Below, piece by piece: positions 54,851-64,000 of a stretch of DNA of 64,000 nucleotides. The notes beneath the pieces were generated by a model. The model made no database searches and was not told the origin of the DNA. It saw only the letters and a program-made list of their open reading frames with translations. The stretch spans positions 2,356,001 through 2,420,000 of the forward strand of contig JALUTQ010000004.1 of the NCBI GenBank assembly GCA_032718865.1, in the 5' to 3' direction. Position numbers and translations under genes: made by a program. Each line of letters begins with the position of its first letter. The stretch's first letter is position 1. This stretch comes from Tilletia caries. Taxonomy: Eukaryota; Basidiomycota; Exobasidiomycetes; Tilletiales; Tilletiaceae.

Positions 54851-55518
54851 CAGTGTTGAACAACATACTATAGTATACTGTTTTCAGGGGCTCGGGTAGT
54901 ATACTCCATACTACCTTTGGTCGTCGGGAGGGCGAAGGTAGTATATAGGATAGGATAGTATGGTAGTATTTCCTATAATACTACTATACTCCAAGGCCAA
55001 AAAGGGGTAGTACTATAGTATTATGATAATACTACTATAGTATGCGCAAATTTTTCCATCATACTATAGTAGTATTGTAATACTTAAATACTTCCTTCTC
55101 AAACGCAATCCAGGCAAAAATGATATACTATAGTAGTACTATAGTAATAGTATATGCATACTATAGTCCTACCATGTACTATCGTAGAAGTATAGTATAA
55201 TTGGCAGGTAGTATAGTATACTGATGAGTATATGTATACTATAGTACTAATTTGTACTATCGTAGGAGTATAGTACAATTTGCAGGGAGTATAGTATACT
55301 ATAGATATACTATAGTACTTTGAGACGACGTGCTCGGGGTCTCGGACCAAAATTGGTACTATAGTATACTATAACCTCCGCCAGATTTTGAAATAGTATA
55401 TAGTATGTTTTCCAAAAAAAATCTCCCGGGACCCGATAGTTATAGTATGTTTTTGCAAATAGTATATATACTATAGTATATAGGAATACTCCATACTCCA
55501 ATAGTACGTTCAACACTG
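54851..55518. mobile_element. hAT-derived MITE sharing its left end with the hAT at 57.8 kb
   Basis: 668 bp with ends CAGTGTTGAAC and GTTCAACACTG and an 8-bp target duplication AGACTGTC (54843-54850 and 55519-55526). The first 140 bp are almost the same as 57783-57920. The rest is packed with TACTATAGTA motifs. Non-coding. It is therefore probably moved by the hAT transposase encoded at 58.2-62.1 kb. Confidence 0.93.
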
Positions 55519-56257
55519 AGACTGTCCAACACCAAGTCAATCTGGGTCGCGACGACCTCACAGCTGGGAAATCGTACAGCGGGGGTGTACGATCACGAGA
55601 TGGCGGCCTTCCACGGGCGCGCACAGGCTGCTGCGCTCTGGAAACAGCCGCTTGCCCCGCATCCCCACGCGATGTTTCTCAATGCAGTCCAGCTTTCCCG
55701 CGGGATGAATGTGGCTCCGGCCAGCGACACGCCTGGCCTCGTGGCTTGCAACATGGGAAAGACTTTCGAAGTCACTTTTGCGACAGACCCGACTAAGGAT
55801 GTCAGCAAATGCACGCAATGTTCCATGGTCCTAGTGACCTCTGCATGCTCATAACCACCCAGCGACCATACCGATGGTGTGAATGCCGCTCCCTACATTT
55901 GCCGAACATGCGGTGATGGAGGACACACCACCAAACAGTGCCGCAACTTCCATTAGTCCTCCTTTCTCTCCTAACTTTTTACCCATGCACCCTCTTTTCA
56001 TTATCATTGTTTCTTTCCCATGCCCAAAATTTCCTTTGAACTCAAACGCTTCAACGTGTCTGCTTCATCAGCCTTGACTCTTGATCTTTCATGGTTGATC
56101 AGTGTCTCTGAAAGTCTGAAGTATGGAAATATTTTCAATCATGAGCGCTCAAGCATGTCTACTTGTCGAGTGTCGATTGTCCAGGAGAGGAATATGAGGT
56201 GAAGGAGAATTTGAATTTTGCCACTGTACCATCCTGGAATAATTTTCGCTGGTGTAC

Positions 56258-57218
56258 AGCTACGTCTCATAAGTTTGTACCCAAACCCAAATTCGACCAT
56301 TTCACAACACCAAATTTTACACGTCGTCCTTATAAATGTATTACTTCACTACAATTGGCTACCATTGAGATTAGTCATGTAGGAAGAGGAGAGCAGTAGA
56401 AACGCGTTCCGCGTGCGATAGGTAGGTTATCACAAAAATTGGCTTGTCTATCGAATTTACCGCAAGAAGGAGGGACAGTCATCACATGTACCATACCATC
56501 CGAGTTTCCACCGCCCCCACTCGAAAAACATGAGCTGCAGCTCTAGCAAAATGGGAAGCGCTACATGTTACCTTAGGTATTGCTCTTTGAAGAAATGCGA
56601 TCTTAGTCCGGGCCTTGAAAATGGAAGCCGTGTGAAATACAGGTAGGCAAAGAGCCAACATCGAATAGATACTCTTACCTTGGGGAGCTCGATATGATAC
56701 CTCAAAAACTTCCTACGGTTCTAACAGAAGTCAAAGGCATGTAGCATTGCCGTACTCTGGCCGAGTCCTGCGTCTGTAGGGTCAGTTAAGGCCTTCCTAC
56801 TTCCTAGGCGCCTATGAAATGTTTGACTCCGATCCGATCTACATGGCTGAAACTTCACTTGGCTGTCAACCGCCAGCCACCTTGCGAAGGCCCAGATCGC
56901 AAAGTGAGAGACTTTTAGGAGAGTATAAAACCTACCATTAAAGCCTCTAACATTGTCAGTATGTGCTCTGTGGAAGGCGCTGTGGTCACGAGAAATCTGG
57001 GCACCGTGATATGAAATTATGATTTATGAGCAAGGTAACGTAGCCAGTCTGCGGCCCAGCGATCTTGAATGGGGCACGAATGAGTAGAAGACAACACAGG
57101 AAACCACTGGATACCAGTTTCATGTATTTCTTGTTGTGTGGTTGTGTATCTTGTCAAGGAGCGAAGGTGTCATGAAATGTTCTTGAAATTGTTTGGGTAC
57201 AAACTTTTGATACCCAAC
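56258..57218. mobile_element. MITE in the MULE right terminal repeat
   Basis: 961 bp. Imperfect 29-bp inverted ends with the shared core AAGTTTGTACCCAAAC, and TGTAC on both sides (56253-56257 and 57219-57223). It splits the MULE terminal repeat. I see no coding region inside. A partial relative is at 49935. Confidence 0.75.
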
Positions 57219-57248
57219 TGTACCATCCTGGGATAAAAATCAAAATAC

Positions 57249-57782
57249 AGCAAGATGCACAACGGTTGAGAATGGCGTTTTCTTGGGCCAAAAGTTATGA
57301 GGCATGCCCTGAAAATTATGAAGCATGCCATGAGGCGCAGCTTGTCCGGAGCGACAGTCTCTTCCCCCACAGCGAGACCAACGAGACGATGCCAGAAGCG
57401 GGTCTCAACTTTCGAAGTTTGGAAGCACATTTATATAAGCACAATGGAGGAAAGACAGGTCAACATGAAGCATGAAGCAGCGAGGGATGAGAGAGAAGGT
57501 GTCCGTGGAGAATGAATCACCAAGGAACCTGATGTCAATCTACCAGAACGCGATATGGTGAAGCAAGAGAAGATATCAATCGAAGAAGAGAAGGAGGGAG
57601 TAATTGAGACGTTGAGACTGCCGAGACTTGACTGACTATGAAGAGATCACCAGGTACAGTGACTTAAGACCATGCGAGTCTGTCCTTCTATGTCTCGTAC
57701 CTCATTATCGCCTCATCTTTGGAAAATGGAAAAGTGGGACTGAAAAATGAGCTGTATGCCTCTACGATCGCCTTCGCCAGGA
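57249..57782. other. Between MULE and hAT, no gene
   Basis: No supported coding sequence or RNA. Confidence 0.45.
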
Positions 57783-58211
57783 CAGTGTTGAACAACATAC
57801 TATAGTATACTGTTTTCAGGGGCTCGGGTAGTATACTCCATACTACCTTTGGTCGTCGGGAGGGCGAAGGTAGTATATAGGATAGGATAGTATGGTAGTA
57901 TTTCCTATAATACTACTATACTCCACGGCCAAAAAGGGGCATTACTATAGTACTACGATAGTATTACTATAGTACTCCTATACTACCCTTACGTAAGCAC
58001 ATGATTTTCGCGTTTTTTATGTGATACTATAGTAGTACTATAAGACTCAAATACTTCCTTCTCGGCCGGAAAAAAGGTACTATAGGATATCACGTGAACT
58101 ACTATAGTTCTCCCGGCTTCCCACGGGCCACCCTTCAGCCCTTCCACCCTGCTTCTCCTCACCATCGTCCACCGCACCCTCGCGCACCTCCAGCAACACG
58201 AAGACAGCATC

Positions 58212-61200
58212 ATGGCCGGTGCCAACCCGAGCGCAGCAATTGCTGCTGACGCCGAAGCCGAGGCGATTTAGTTGATCGCCCAATACCATTTCGGCAAAGT
58301 GGACAGGGAGGAGGTCGATACCAAGCTCGAGTCGCTGCAGATTCCGCCGAATATCAAGCGGGCATACAAGATGTTCCGCACAGATCTAATGCAAGCGGAA
58401 GAGGAGGAGGTTACGAAACAGCTGCTGAAAGACTTCGTAAGTCCCTCGCTCCCATCCCCATTCCTCCGTTGTCGATATCGTGGCCGGATGACCAAGGGCT
58501 GACACTCTCCTTCCCACACGGTGATCTCCTTCTTATCCTCACGTTACCCACGCCAGCAATCGCCACCTTGCGGAAGCGCTGCAATTCTGCGCAGACTACG
58601 ACGGATACGTTGCTTTCATCGAAGAACATCGCGTCGAAGAGGAAGCGCAGCAAGCCGAGAATCTACTCGGCTCGGTCGCTCCCAAACCCCCTCCCAACAG
58701 CGGATCACCGTCAAAAGGCGGCCCACAGAAGCGCAAGCAGGCATCTTCTTCCGCACTCGAAGTCCCCGGCAAAAGAACCCGCCCAACCCGGAAATCTGCC
58801 AGTCCGTCCCGTCTTTCCGACTTCCAGATCGAGAGTCACGGAAAGAACCGACGCGGCCGCGTCAGCGGAGCGCAGGGCAAGCAGTACGGCAGGGACAACG
58901 AAGGGCAGGAAAGTGACGAAGAGGAGGACTTCAGCGATGATGATGGCAACGAGGAAGAAGAGGGGGATGACGACGAGGATGGGGAGGAAGACGACGAGGA
59001 CGAGTCCGAAGACGACGAGGACGAGTCCGAAGAAGAGGATTCGTTACGCACACCCAAGCGGGCTACGGGGAAGGCAGGAGCCGTGGGAGGGAGTACTTCC
59101 GTCAAAGGGAAGGGTGAGGCTGTCGCCAAGAAACCCAAGAGCAAGGGCGTCAAGAAGAAAACCTCCTCCATCACCAAACGTGGTCGTACCAGCGGCGTCA
59201 AGCTCACCCCATTGACCGCTCAGGAGAAGAGCGAATTCGACGCCTCGGGTTCCCAGACGTCCCGGCTCATCCAGGCTCCCAAAAAGAAGGCGATGCTCAG
59301 CAAGGCCGCTCAAGATTCGTTGGACGGCGTTTCCCTCAAGGCCAAGGGGTACTTCGGCTTCAAGTTCTCCCACATGGAGTCCGAAGGAGGCAAGATCCGA
59401 GAGAAGTGGATCTGCCTGTTCTGCCTCGAGCAGAAGACGGTGCCGAAGGGGAAGAACAACAACTTGGGGAACCACCGAGGCTGCTGCCCCTTCAATCTCA
59501 AGCCGAAAAGTCCGGGGCTGGAGCCCTACTACCCCCCCGGTTCCAAACGCGCTCCCACAGAGGCCTCCAACATGTCGGAGGCAGGAGTCTCGTATCGAGG
59601 CCGCAGTCTTAAAGGCTGGCTCTCTGGCGACCAAGTCCTTTGCCTTCCTCTGGTGCGCCGCATGGGATTGATCGAGATCATCACCTACGCGCAGCCATTC
59701 ACTCATATGGCTTCGCCTGCTCACATCGCGCTGGTGTCGAGTATTGACCCCAACGCTGTCGCTGCCTGCGTCAGTCACACCACGGTCCGACGGGACCTCG
59801 AACTTCTGACCGACACGATGAAGGTCGAGGTCATGCGGATCCTCAACGAGCAAGATTCTCTCGTGACCCTGCAACACGACGCGTGGACGATGCGCGGGTA
59901 TCGCTTCGCGTTCGTGGCGATCATCGCTACCTACGTCGACCGCGATTGGAATTTCCGAAGTCTCCTGCTCTCTTTCCGGGTTCTCGACACCCGACATTCC
60001 GGCGCAAGCTTCGCCAGACATCTTGTCGAGACCATCCAAGAGTTCTACCTGGAAGCCAAGTGGTCTGGACTCATCGTCAGCGACTCAGCGTCGCCTAATC
60101 GGCGTATGGCTGCGGTACTGCAACAGGAACTCGCTCAGCGCAATGACAAGGTCAAGTTCCTGGCTGAGTGCCTGCATGGTATCGGCGACGGTCAAGCTGC
60201 ATTTCATCATGAAGCGACCAACCCCAACCCATTCGCATCAGCGACGCACGACGTGGAGTCGTCCGGTGCCTCAAACAGTGTCTCCGCCTTTCCCAAGGCT
60301 TCTCGGCGCTCCAACTTCGTCTGGCGTGCGGACGATTGCGGAATCCTCTGCTTCGCCCACCACCTGAACATCGCGATCCGTGACGCTTTCAACGCCATGG
60401 GGACCAAATTCGCTGCGCAAATGAAGGTCATCCCCATTCCAGAGATTGTCGAACCTGCACTTGATTCCAATCTTGGGTTCTCCGCCAATTCAAATGCAGC
60501 GGATGAAGGAGGCATGGACACAGCAGCTGATACTGCCGATATCGACGACGAAGGGCCAGAAGAAAGGTTCGATACCACGCCTATGTCCGAACACGCTCCC
60601 CCTTCGGACGAACGTGGCGGAGAAGACGACGACGACGAAGATCTGGTTTTCCTCAGCGCAGGACAGAGGGAGGAGCTCATCAATCGACTCGGGGACGGTC
60701 CATCAGAAGATGTCGCGGCGGGTACCGGTGGCGCCTGGTCGGCAGTGAAGCGGGTGGAAGGCTTTGTTGTCGCTCTCCACCGCAGTGCAGAACGAATCGC
60801 TGCGTTCAGAGCTGTCATGCGGAAGGAGTATCACAACGACCCAGCGAAGGTGGGTGCGGCAATTCCCACGAAGCCCAACGACACCCGTTGGAACTCTCAG
60901 GTGGCGACTCTACGCTCCGCGTTGCGCGTGAAGGAGGCCGTGGATCTATCGATCGCTCAGGAGAAAGACGCGAACCATCCTTACAAGCCTTTCAGCCTCA
61001 GTGATGACGACTGGAAGCACGTCGATTGGTTGGTGCAGTTCTTGAGCCTGGCTGAACGGACTTCGATGAAGATACAAGAGTCCACCTCAACGCTTTGCGA
61101 CGTGCTCGAATACCATGTCTTGATGGCGACGAGCATCGACTCAACACTCGAGGAACTCGGCGATCAGACAGGTGCCGACCTCGACGCGATGTCTGCCAAT

Positions 61201-62076
61201 GCCAAGGACATGAAGCCCGAAGACGCGCCTAACCAAGTCGCGGCGGCACTTCGCGCCATGAAGATCAAGCTGGGAAAGTACCGCGTCATCGCCGTAAACA
61301 ATCGGACTACGGTGCTTGCGACCCTGTTGCATCCCAAGCATCGTTTGATGCTGTTCGAGGCCGACTATCCGAGTCACGCCACAAAGGCGAGATCGATTCT
61401 GCTTGCGGCGGTCAAGGAGCTGGTAACCACACCGCGCGGAGGAGGGTTAGCTTCTCGATCGGCTGCGCAGTTGACGAGCGTACACTCGCCCCTGAAGAGG
61501 GCGCAGCAGGAACGCATGGCTCGGGTACAAGAACGGGTTGCAATCACGTCTGCGACAACCGGAGACCCGCACGAAGAGGAAGTCGGTAGCTACCTTCGGA
61601 ACGTGTTGCCCTGGAGGGATACGGACGGCAGTGCTCAGCAATGGTGGAAGGTCAACGAAACCGAGTTCCCGACGCTCGCTAAGCTCGCCCGTATCGTTTT
61701 ATCGGCACCAGGCAGTACAGCCGACGTCGAGCGCGTATTTTCGACTGCTGGATGGATGATGTCGTCGCGACGGGGCCGGATCAACGGTGAAACTCTCGGA
61801 TGGCTGGTCACAACGCACGGATGGATGCGCCAAGGAGTGGATAGGCTGGTCGGCTTAGACCAAGCGGCGCGAGCAACCGGGGCCCCCATCCTGGAGAAGA
61901 TGGATGCTGCGATCGCCAAAAAGAAGGAAAAACGAGACAACGCGCCGAATCATGGCGCCGTAGGGCTGTGCCCTCTTAGTTCTTTGTCTGCTAGCTCCGA
62001 GTCCTCAATTGAATGCCTTACTGTTGATTCATGCCCCCCACGACCGAGATTTGTAGGAAAGATCATACATATATAG
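58212..62076 (+). CDS. hAT transposase, long open frame with an early TAG
   Basis: Exon 1 begins MAGANPSAAIAADAEAEAI, has a TAG at 58269-58271, then IAQYHFGKVDREEVDTKLES to a donor at 58437 (GTAAGT). The likely acceptor is CCAG at 58556. A strict join is one base out of frame with the long exon 2, so there is further damage or a different splice site. Exon 2 is open for more than 1100 codons. It has an acidic run, a BED-like finger (WICLFCLEQKT...LGNHRGCC, 59405-59490), first Asp LQHDAWTMRGYRFAF (59878), second Asp LIVSDSASPNRRM (about 60082), CFAHHLNIAI, and the C-terminal dimer block with VLSAPGSTADVERVFSTAGW holding the catalytic Glu. It catalyses cut-and-paste transposition. The core triad is complete. 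Confidence 0.9.
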
Positions 62077-62089
62077 GGAAAGGGAGAGG

Positions 62090-62760
62090 ATGGTAATATT
62101 TGAATACTATAGTATGCCAGTAGTAGTACTATAGTAGTTGAATAGTATGAGTATAGTATACTATACTTCTTTGAACGGGGTTATACTACTACTATAGTAG
62201 AACAATACTACTCCTATAGAACTACTATAGTATAAGTAGTATAGTACTTACTATACTAGACTCATGTCGCACCGAAATTCATTATACTATAGTAGCACTA
62301 TAGTATGCATATACTACTACTATCCTAATACTATACTACTAGTATAGGATGGATATAGGATAAAATCCAGTGGGGTAGTATACTAGTAGTATAGGACTGC
62401 AATACTACTAGAATTCCTCCTCCGACCAGACATTTCTCACGAGTAGTATAGTATACTATAGTATGGGTATAGGATAGCTATAGTATATTTCATTGCTACT
62501 ATACTACTACTATATTACAAGTATAGTGTTACTATATTACTACTGTAGTAGTAGTATAGAGCCTTTATGAGTATCTCTATAATAGTATGATAGTATGGCT
62601 GCTCCCAGAGAAACAGGCCATGGAGTTCTCAGTAGTATAGAGTATAGTATATTATACTAGTACTATAGTCAACTATACTAGTACTATAGTATAAGTATAG
62701 TAGAACATCTGCCTACTATACTCATACTATATGATGACAGTAGTAGTAATATAGTACTTC
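62090..62760. repeat. TATAG-rich subterminal array of the hAT
   Basis: Dense runs of ACTATAGTA, AGTAGTATAG and their complements, like the arrays at 54860-55500, 57790-58090 and 26574-27255. Confidence 0.8.
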
Positions 62761-62842
62761 TCCCATCAACAGGATCGACAAAAAGACACGATGCTTCTTC
62801 AAATTGCTGGGGATATCATCGAGAGTCAGGTCAAATCAACCA

Positions 62843-64000
62843 TCAGAAGGGTTCTATCTGGCGCAGGGTACTTCTTCCAGGACGGATGCTGACGGATGCC
62901 TTGCGCGGATGGACGTCATTTGGGCTCCAAGACGAAGATGGACATGATGAACGACAGTTCGTCCTTGTCAAGAGCCAGAGCCGCGTTGGATCCGCTTTGC
63001 AAAGGGCAAAAGAACGCGCGCCATCAATGCTCGCATCGGCTTCCGGAAACTCATAGACGGTGCGACGATCGATGCCGGTCACCTCGATCATGCTCTTGAA
63101 GCATGCCAGATTTGAAGACGCATCGAAAAGCCGACCGCCCTTCCGTAGTTCGGCGTAAATCGTACCCAACGGCCAGATGTCCATAGACTCATCCGCAAAG
63201 TGGTTGTTGAACAGTTCTTCCGGTGGGCGATACCCAATCGTTCCACAGGGCCTCGCAAGACGCTGAGCGGGGTTCTTGACCTTGGCGAGGCCGAAGTCGG
63301 TAATTCGACAAGTGTAGTCCTTGAAGACAAGGACGTTTTCCGGCTTGAGGTCGCAATGGATCCAGCCGCGCTTATGGATCCAGCTAAGTCCAGCGACAAC
63401 CTGCTGGAGGAATGTTTTCGCAGTGATCACGTCGACCCCTGCCCTGTTGACGCGGATCACCTTGTCGAGAGACGCCGTCGTCAGTGGGAGGATGATGTCG
63501 ACGTAAGGGCCGGCTGGGTCTGCGTTGTATATAACATCCTTCAAATGGATGACGTTATTGTGACCGTTGCAGCGCCGCAGTGCGGCAACTTCGCGAAGGA
63601 TGTACCGATTCGGCACTGGGTCGCCTTCGTCCCACTGCTGCCTTTTTTTGGCGACCTCGAAGTTGGGCAAGAGTCTGTCGATGCAGTGATAAACCGTCCC
63701 AAACCCACCCTGTTCGATCGGCTGGGTTCCCTCCTTGACGGGGTACCGACCGGTCGACCGCCATTCCACAGGTGGTTTCCAGCCCTGTGGTTGCGCAGGA
63801 GCGGCCGCTTGTGGGGCAAGGGGTTGACGCGGGCCGGCTGAAGGAGGGGGCGACGGAGGAAGAGCACCAGCGACGCCAGGAGGACGAGGCGGAGGCGGAG
63901 GAAGAGAAGCTCCGGCTGGTGCGGCTCCGGCTCCAACGAACCCGGCGACAACGGAGGGTGAAGCTGCATGCGGAGGAATGGGAGACGGTGGTGCGGCTCC
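62843..64000 (-). pseudogene. Ser/Thr protein kinase (CDK-like), runs off the right edge, C-terminus damaged
   Basis: The frame is open from the window edge and starts in a Pro/Ala-rich part (SLPPPPPRPPGVAGALPP). The domain begins PIEQGGFGTVYHC (Gly loop), then EVAKKRQQW (probable Lys), WIHCDLKPENVLVF (catalytic loop, HCD for HRD), ITDFGLAKV (DFG), CGTIGYRPPEELF (activation segment, APE as PPE) and MDIWPLGTIYAELRKGG. Near 63000 the frame changes by one. In the other frame the last subdomain reads ALALDKDELSFIMSIFVLEP, then K-stop-RPSAQGIRQHPSW (TGA at 62916-62918). The nucleotide-binding and catalytic parts look whole. The C-lobe end is broken unless an intron was missed. It phosphorylates Ser/Thr; the substrate is unknown. 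Confidence 0.78.

Larger units (their letters stand above)
53990..55575 (+). repeat. Solo LTR of family 2 within the MULE
   Basis: Interrupts the transposase between SLYKG and VYDHEM. It shares GGTATAAAAGGAGCGCC, TTGGCAATCACAGAACATTG and the final GGGAAATCGTACA with 36430-36893, and probably starts TGTTACTATG. It contains the MITE at 54851-55518. No exact target duplication was seen, so the edges are approximate. Confidence 0.6.
52434..55954 (+). pseudogene. MULE (MuDR-type) transposase, split by an LTR
   Basis: Exon 1 (from 52434) has the FAR1/MuDR N-terminal finger: YASLEDFKHAVRLYAIKNNF, AVCEHKKASGCSFRI, FDEGHTC. The intron is 52920-53094. Exon 2 shifts frame near 53286, where one extra T seems to break LSEI-EKDPGAV. 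The DDE core has FMAVDGTFSKNKFNMV (D), TIISDREKGLLAA (D), YCCWHLAENVK, and SNLSEIANSAL (probable E). Coding stops at about 53990 at the LTR and resumes near 55580 (VYDHEMAAFHGRAQ), with a TAA at 55852-55854, then YICRTCGDGGHTTKQCRNFH, a CCHC knuckle, and the stop. It is inactive as it stands. Confidence 0.85.
52164..57248 (+). mobile_element. MULE transposon with nested insertions
   Basis: About 5.1 kb. The left end GTATTTTGATTTTTATCCC runs inward through GGATGGTACACCAGCGAAAA and TGGCAAAATTCAAATTCTCC. The same series, inverted, is at 56201-56257 and 57219-57248, split by a MITE. The terminal repeats are therefore about 85 bp. No 9-bp target duplication was found, so the outer edges are uncertain. 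It contains the transposase pieces at 52434-53994 and 55560-55954. Confidence 0.75.
57783..62760 (+). mobile_element. hAT transposon with complete DDE gene
   Basis: The left end CAGTGTTGAAC is at 57783, with about 300 bp of TATAG-rich subterminal repeat. The gene follows at 58212-62076, then about 680 bp of ACTATAGTA-rich DNA (62090-62760) as the other subterminal region. The right inverted end was not found, so the right edge is approximate and may be damaged. Confidence 0.75.

Noticed and set aside
53985..55580. Exact target duplication of the solo LTR in the MULE
   Set aside because: No 4-6 bp direct repeat fits both plausible edges, so the borders are left approximate.
58469..59215. Arg/Ser/Thr-rich 248-codon frame on the plus strand
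   Set aside because: It is out of frame with the hAT exon, which contains a continuous acidic and basic domain in the other frame. It is a shadow.
59044..60039. 331-codon minus-strand frame
   Set aside because: It is antisense to the hAT transposase and lacks any motif.
62700..62800. Right terminal repeat GTTCAACACTG of the 57.8 kb hAT
   Set aside because: Not present in the window. The right edge is therefore given only approximately.
62843..63841. Overlapping plus-strand frame at the kinase
   Set aside because: It is antisense to clear kinase motifs.
1..64000. Changed nuclear genetic code (TAG/TAA as Gln)
   Set aside because: The 1819-codon gag-pol and the more than 1100-codon hAT exon use no in-frame TAG or TAA and end normally. 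The stops are better explained as mutations in repeats and orphan genes.

Overview
This is a transposon-dense stretch of fungal nuclear DNA, most likely from a basidiomycete (moderate confidence). The evidence is short GT-AG introns (48 to 175 nt), Tf1-type gag-pol fusion gypsy elements, hAT, MULE, pogo and DIRS-like transposases of fungal type, a nuclear copy of fungal mitochondrial cob, and no bacterial gene organisation. Few genes look like conserved host genes. The best is a protein kinase at the right edge, and it too seems damaged.

Layout. 0-5.2 kb: orphan genes, including a C2H2 finger protein and a cysteine/histidine-rich protein resembling the fungal OrsD/DUF3505 group. 5.3-5.7 kb: DNA-binding half of a Tc1/mariner transposase. 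6.4-17.2 kb: one full-length Ty3/gypsy element on the minus strand, with matching LTRs, a TCAGC target duplication, a polypurine tract, a 1819-codon gag-pol, an extra downstream ORF and a fold-back array. 17.3-20.9 kb: a decayed hAT transposase. 21-33 kb: orphan genes, a TATAG-rich inverted-repeat element and small MITEs. 34.0-34.4 kb: a mitochondrial cob fragment. 34.6-35.7 kb: a decayed Fanzor. 35.7-43.2 kb: LTR debris, orphan coiled-coil genes and several MITEs with exact target duplications.

The most interesting part is 43.8-49.4 kb. It holds a nearly complete Fanzor (eukaryotic TnpB-like, RNA-guided nuclease family) at 43791-45260. One in-frame TAG separates the N-terminal RuvC part from the alternative catalytic glutamate, the zinc ribbon and RuvC-III. 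A pogo/Tigger element (45269-49402) has inserted 8 bp after the Fanzor stop, and a hAT-type MITE has inserted into that pogo element. Together with the relic 9 kb upstream, there are two Fanzor-derived loci in one window.

50-52 kb: truncated DIRS-like gag/RT. 52.2-57.2 kb: a MULE split by an LTR that itself carries a hAT MITE, plus another MITE in the MULE's right terminal repeat. 57.8-62.8 kb: a hAT element with a 997-codon DDE open frame; its left end is shared with the 54.9 kb MITE. 62.8-64 kb: the kinase.

A theme across the window is long, otherwise open genes broken by a single TAG or TAA where Gln would fit. This fits C-to-T (RIP-like) decay. Stop editing or readthrough is a less likely alternative that RNA data could test.
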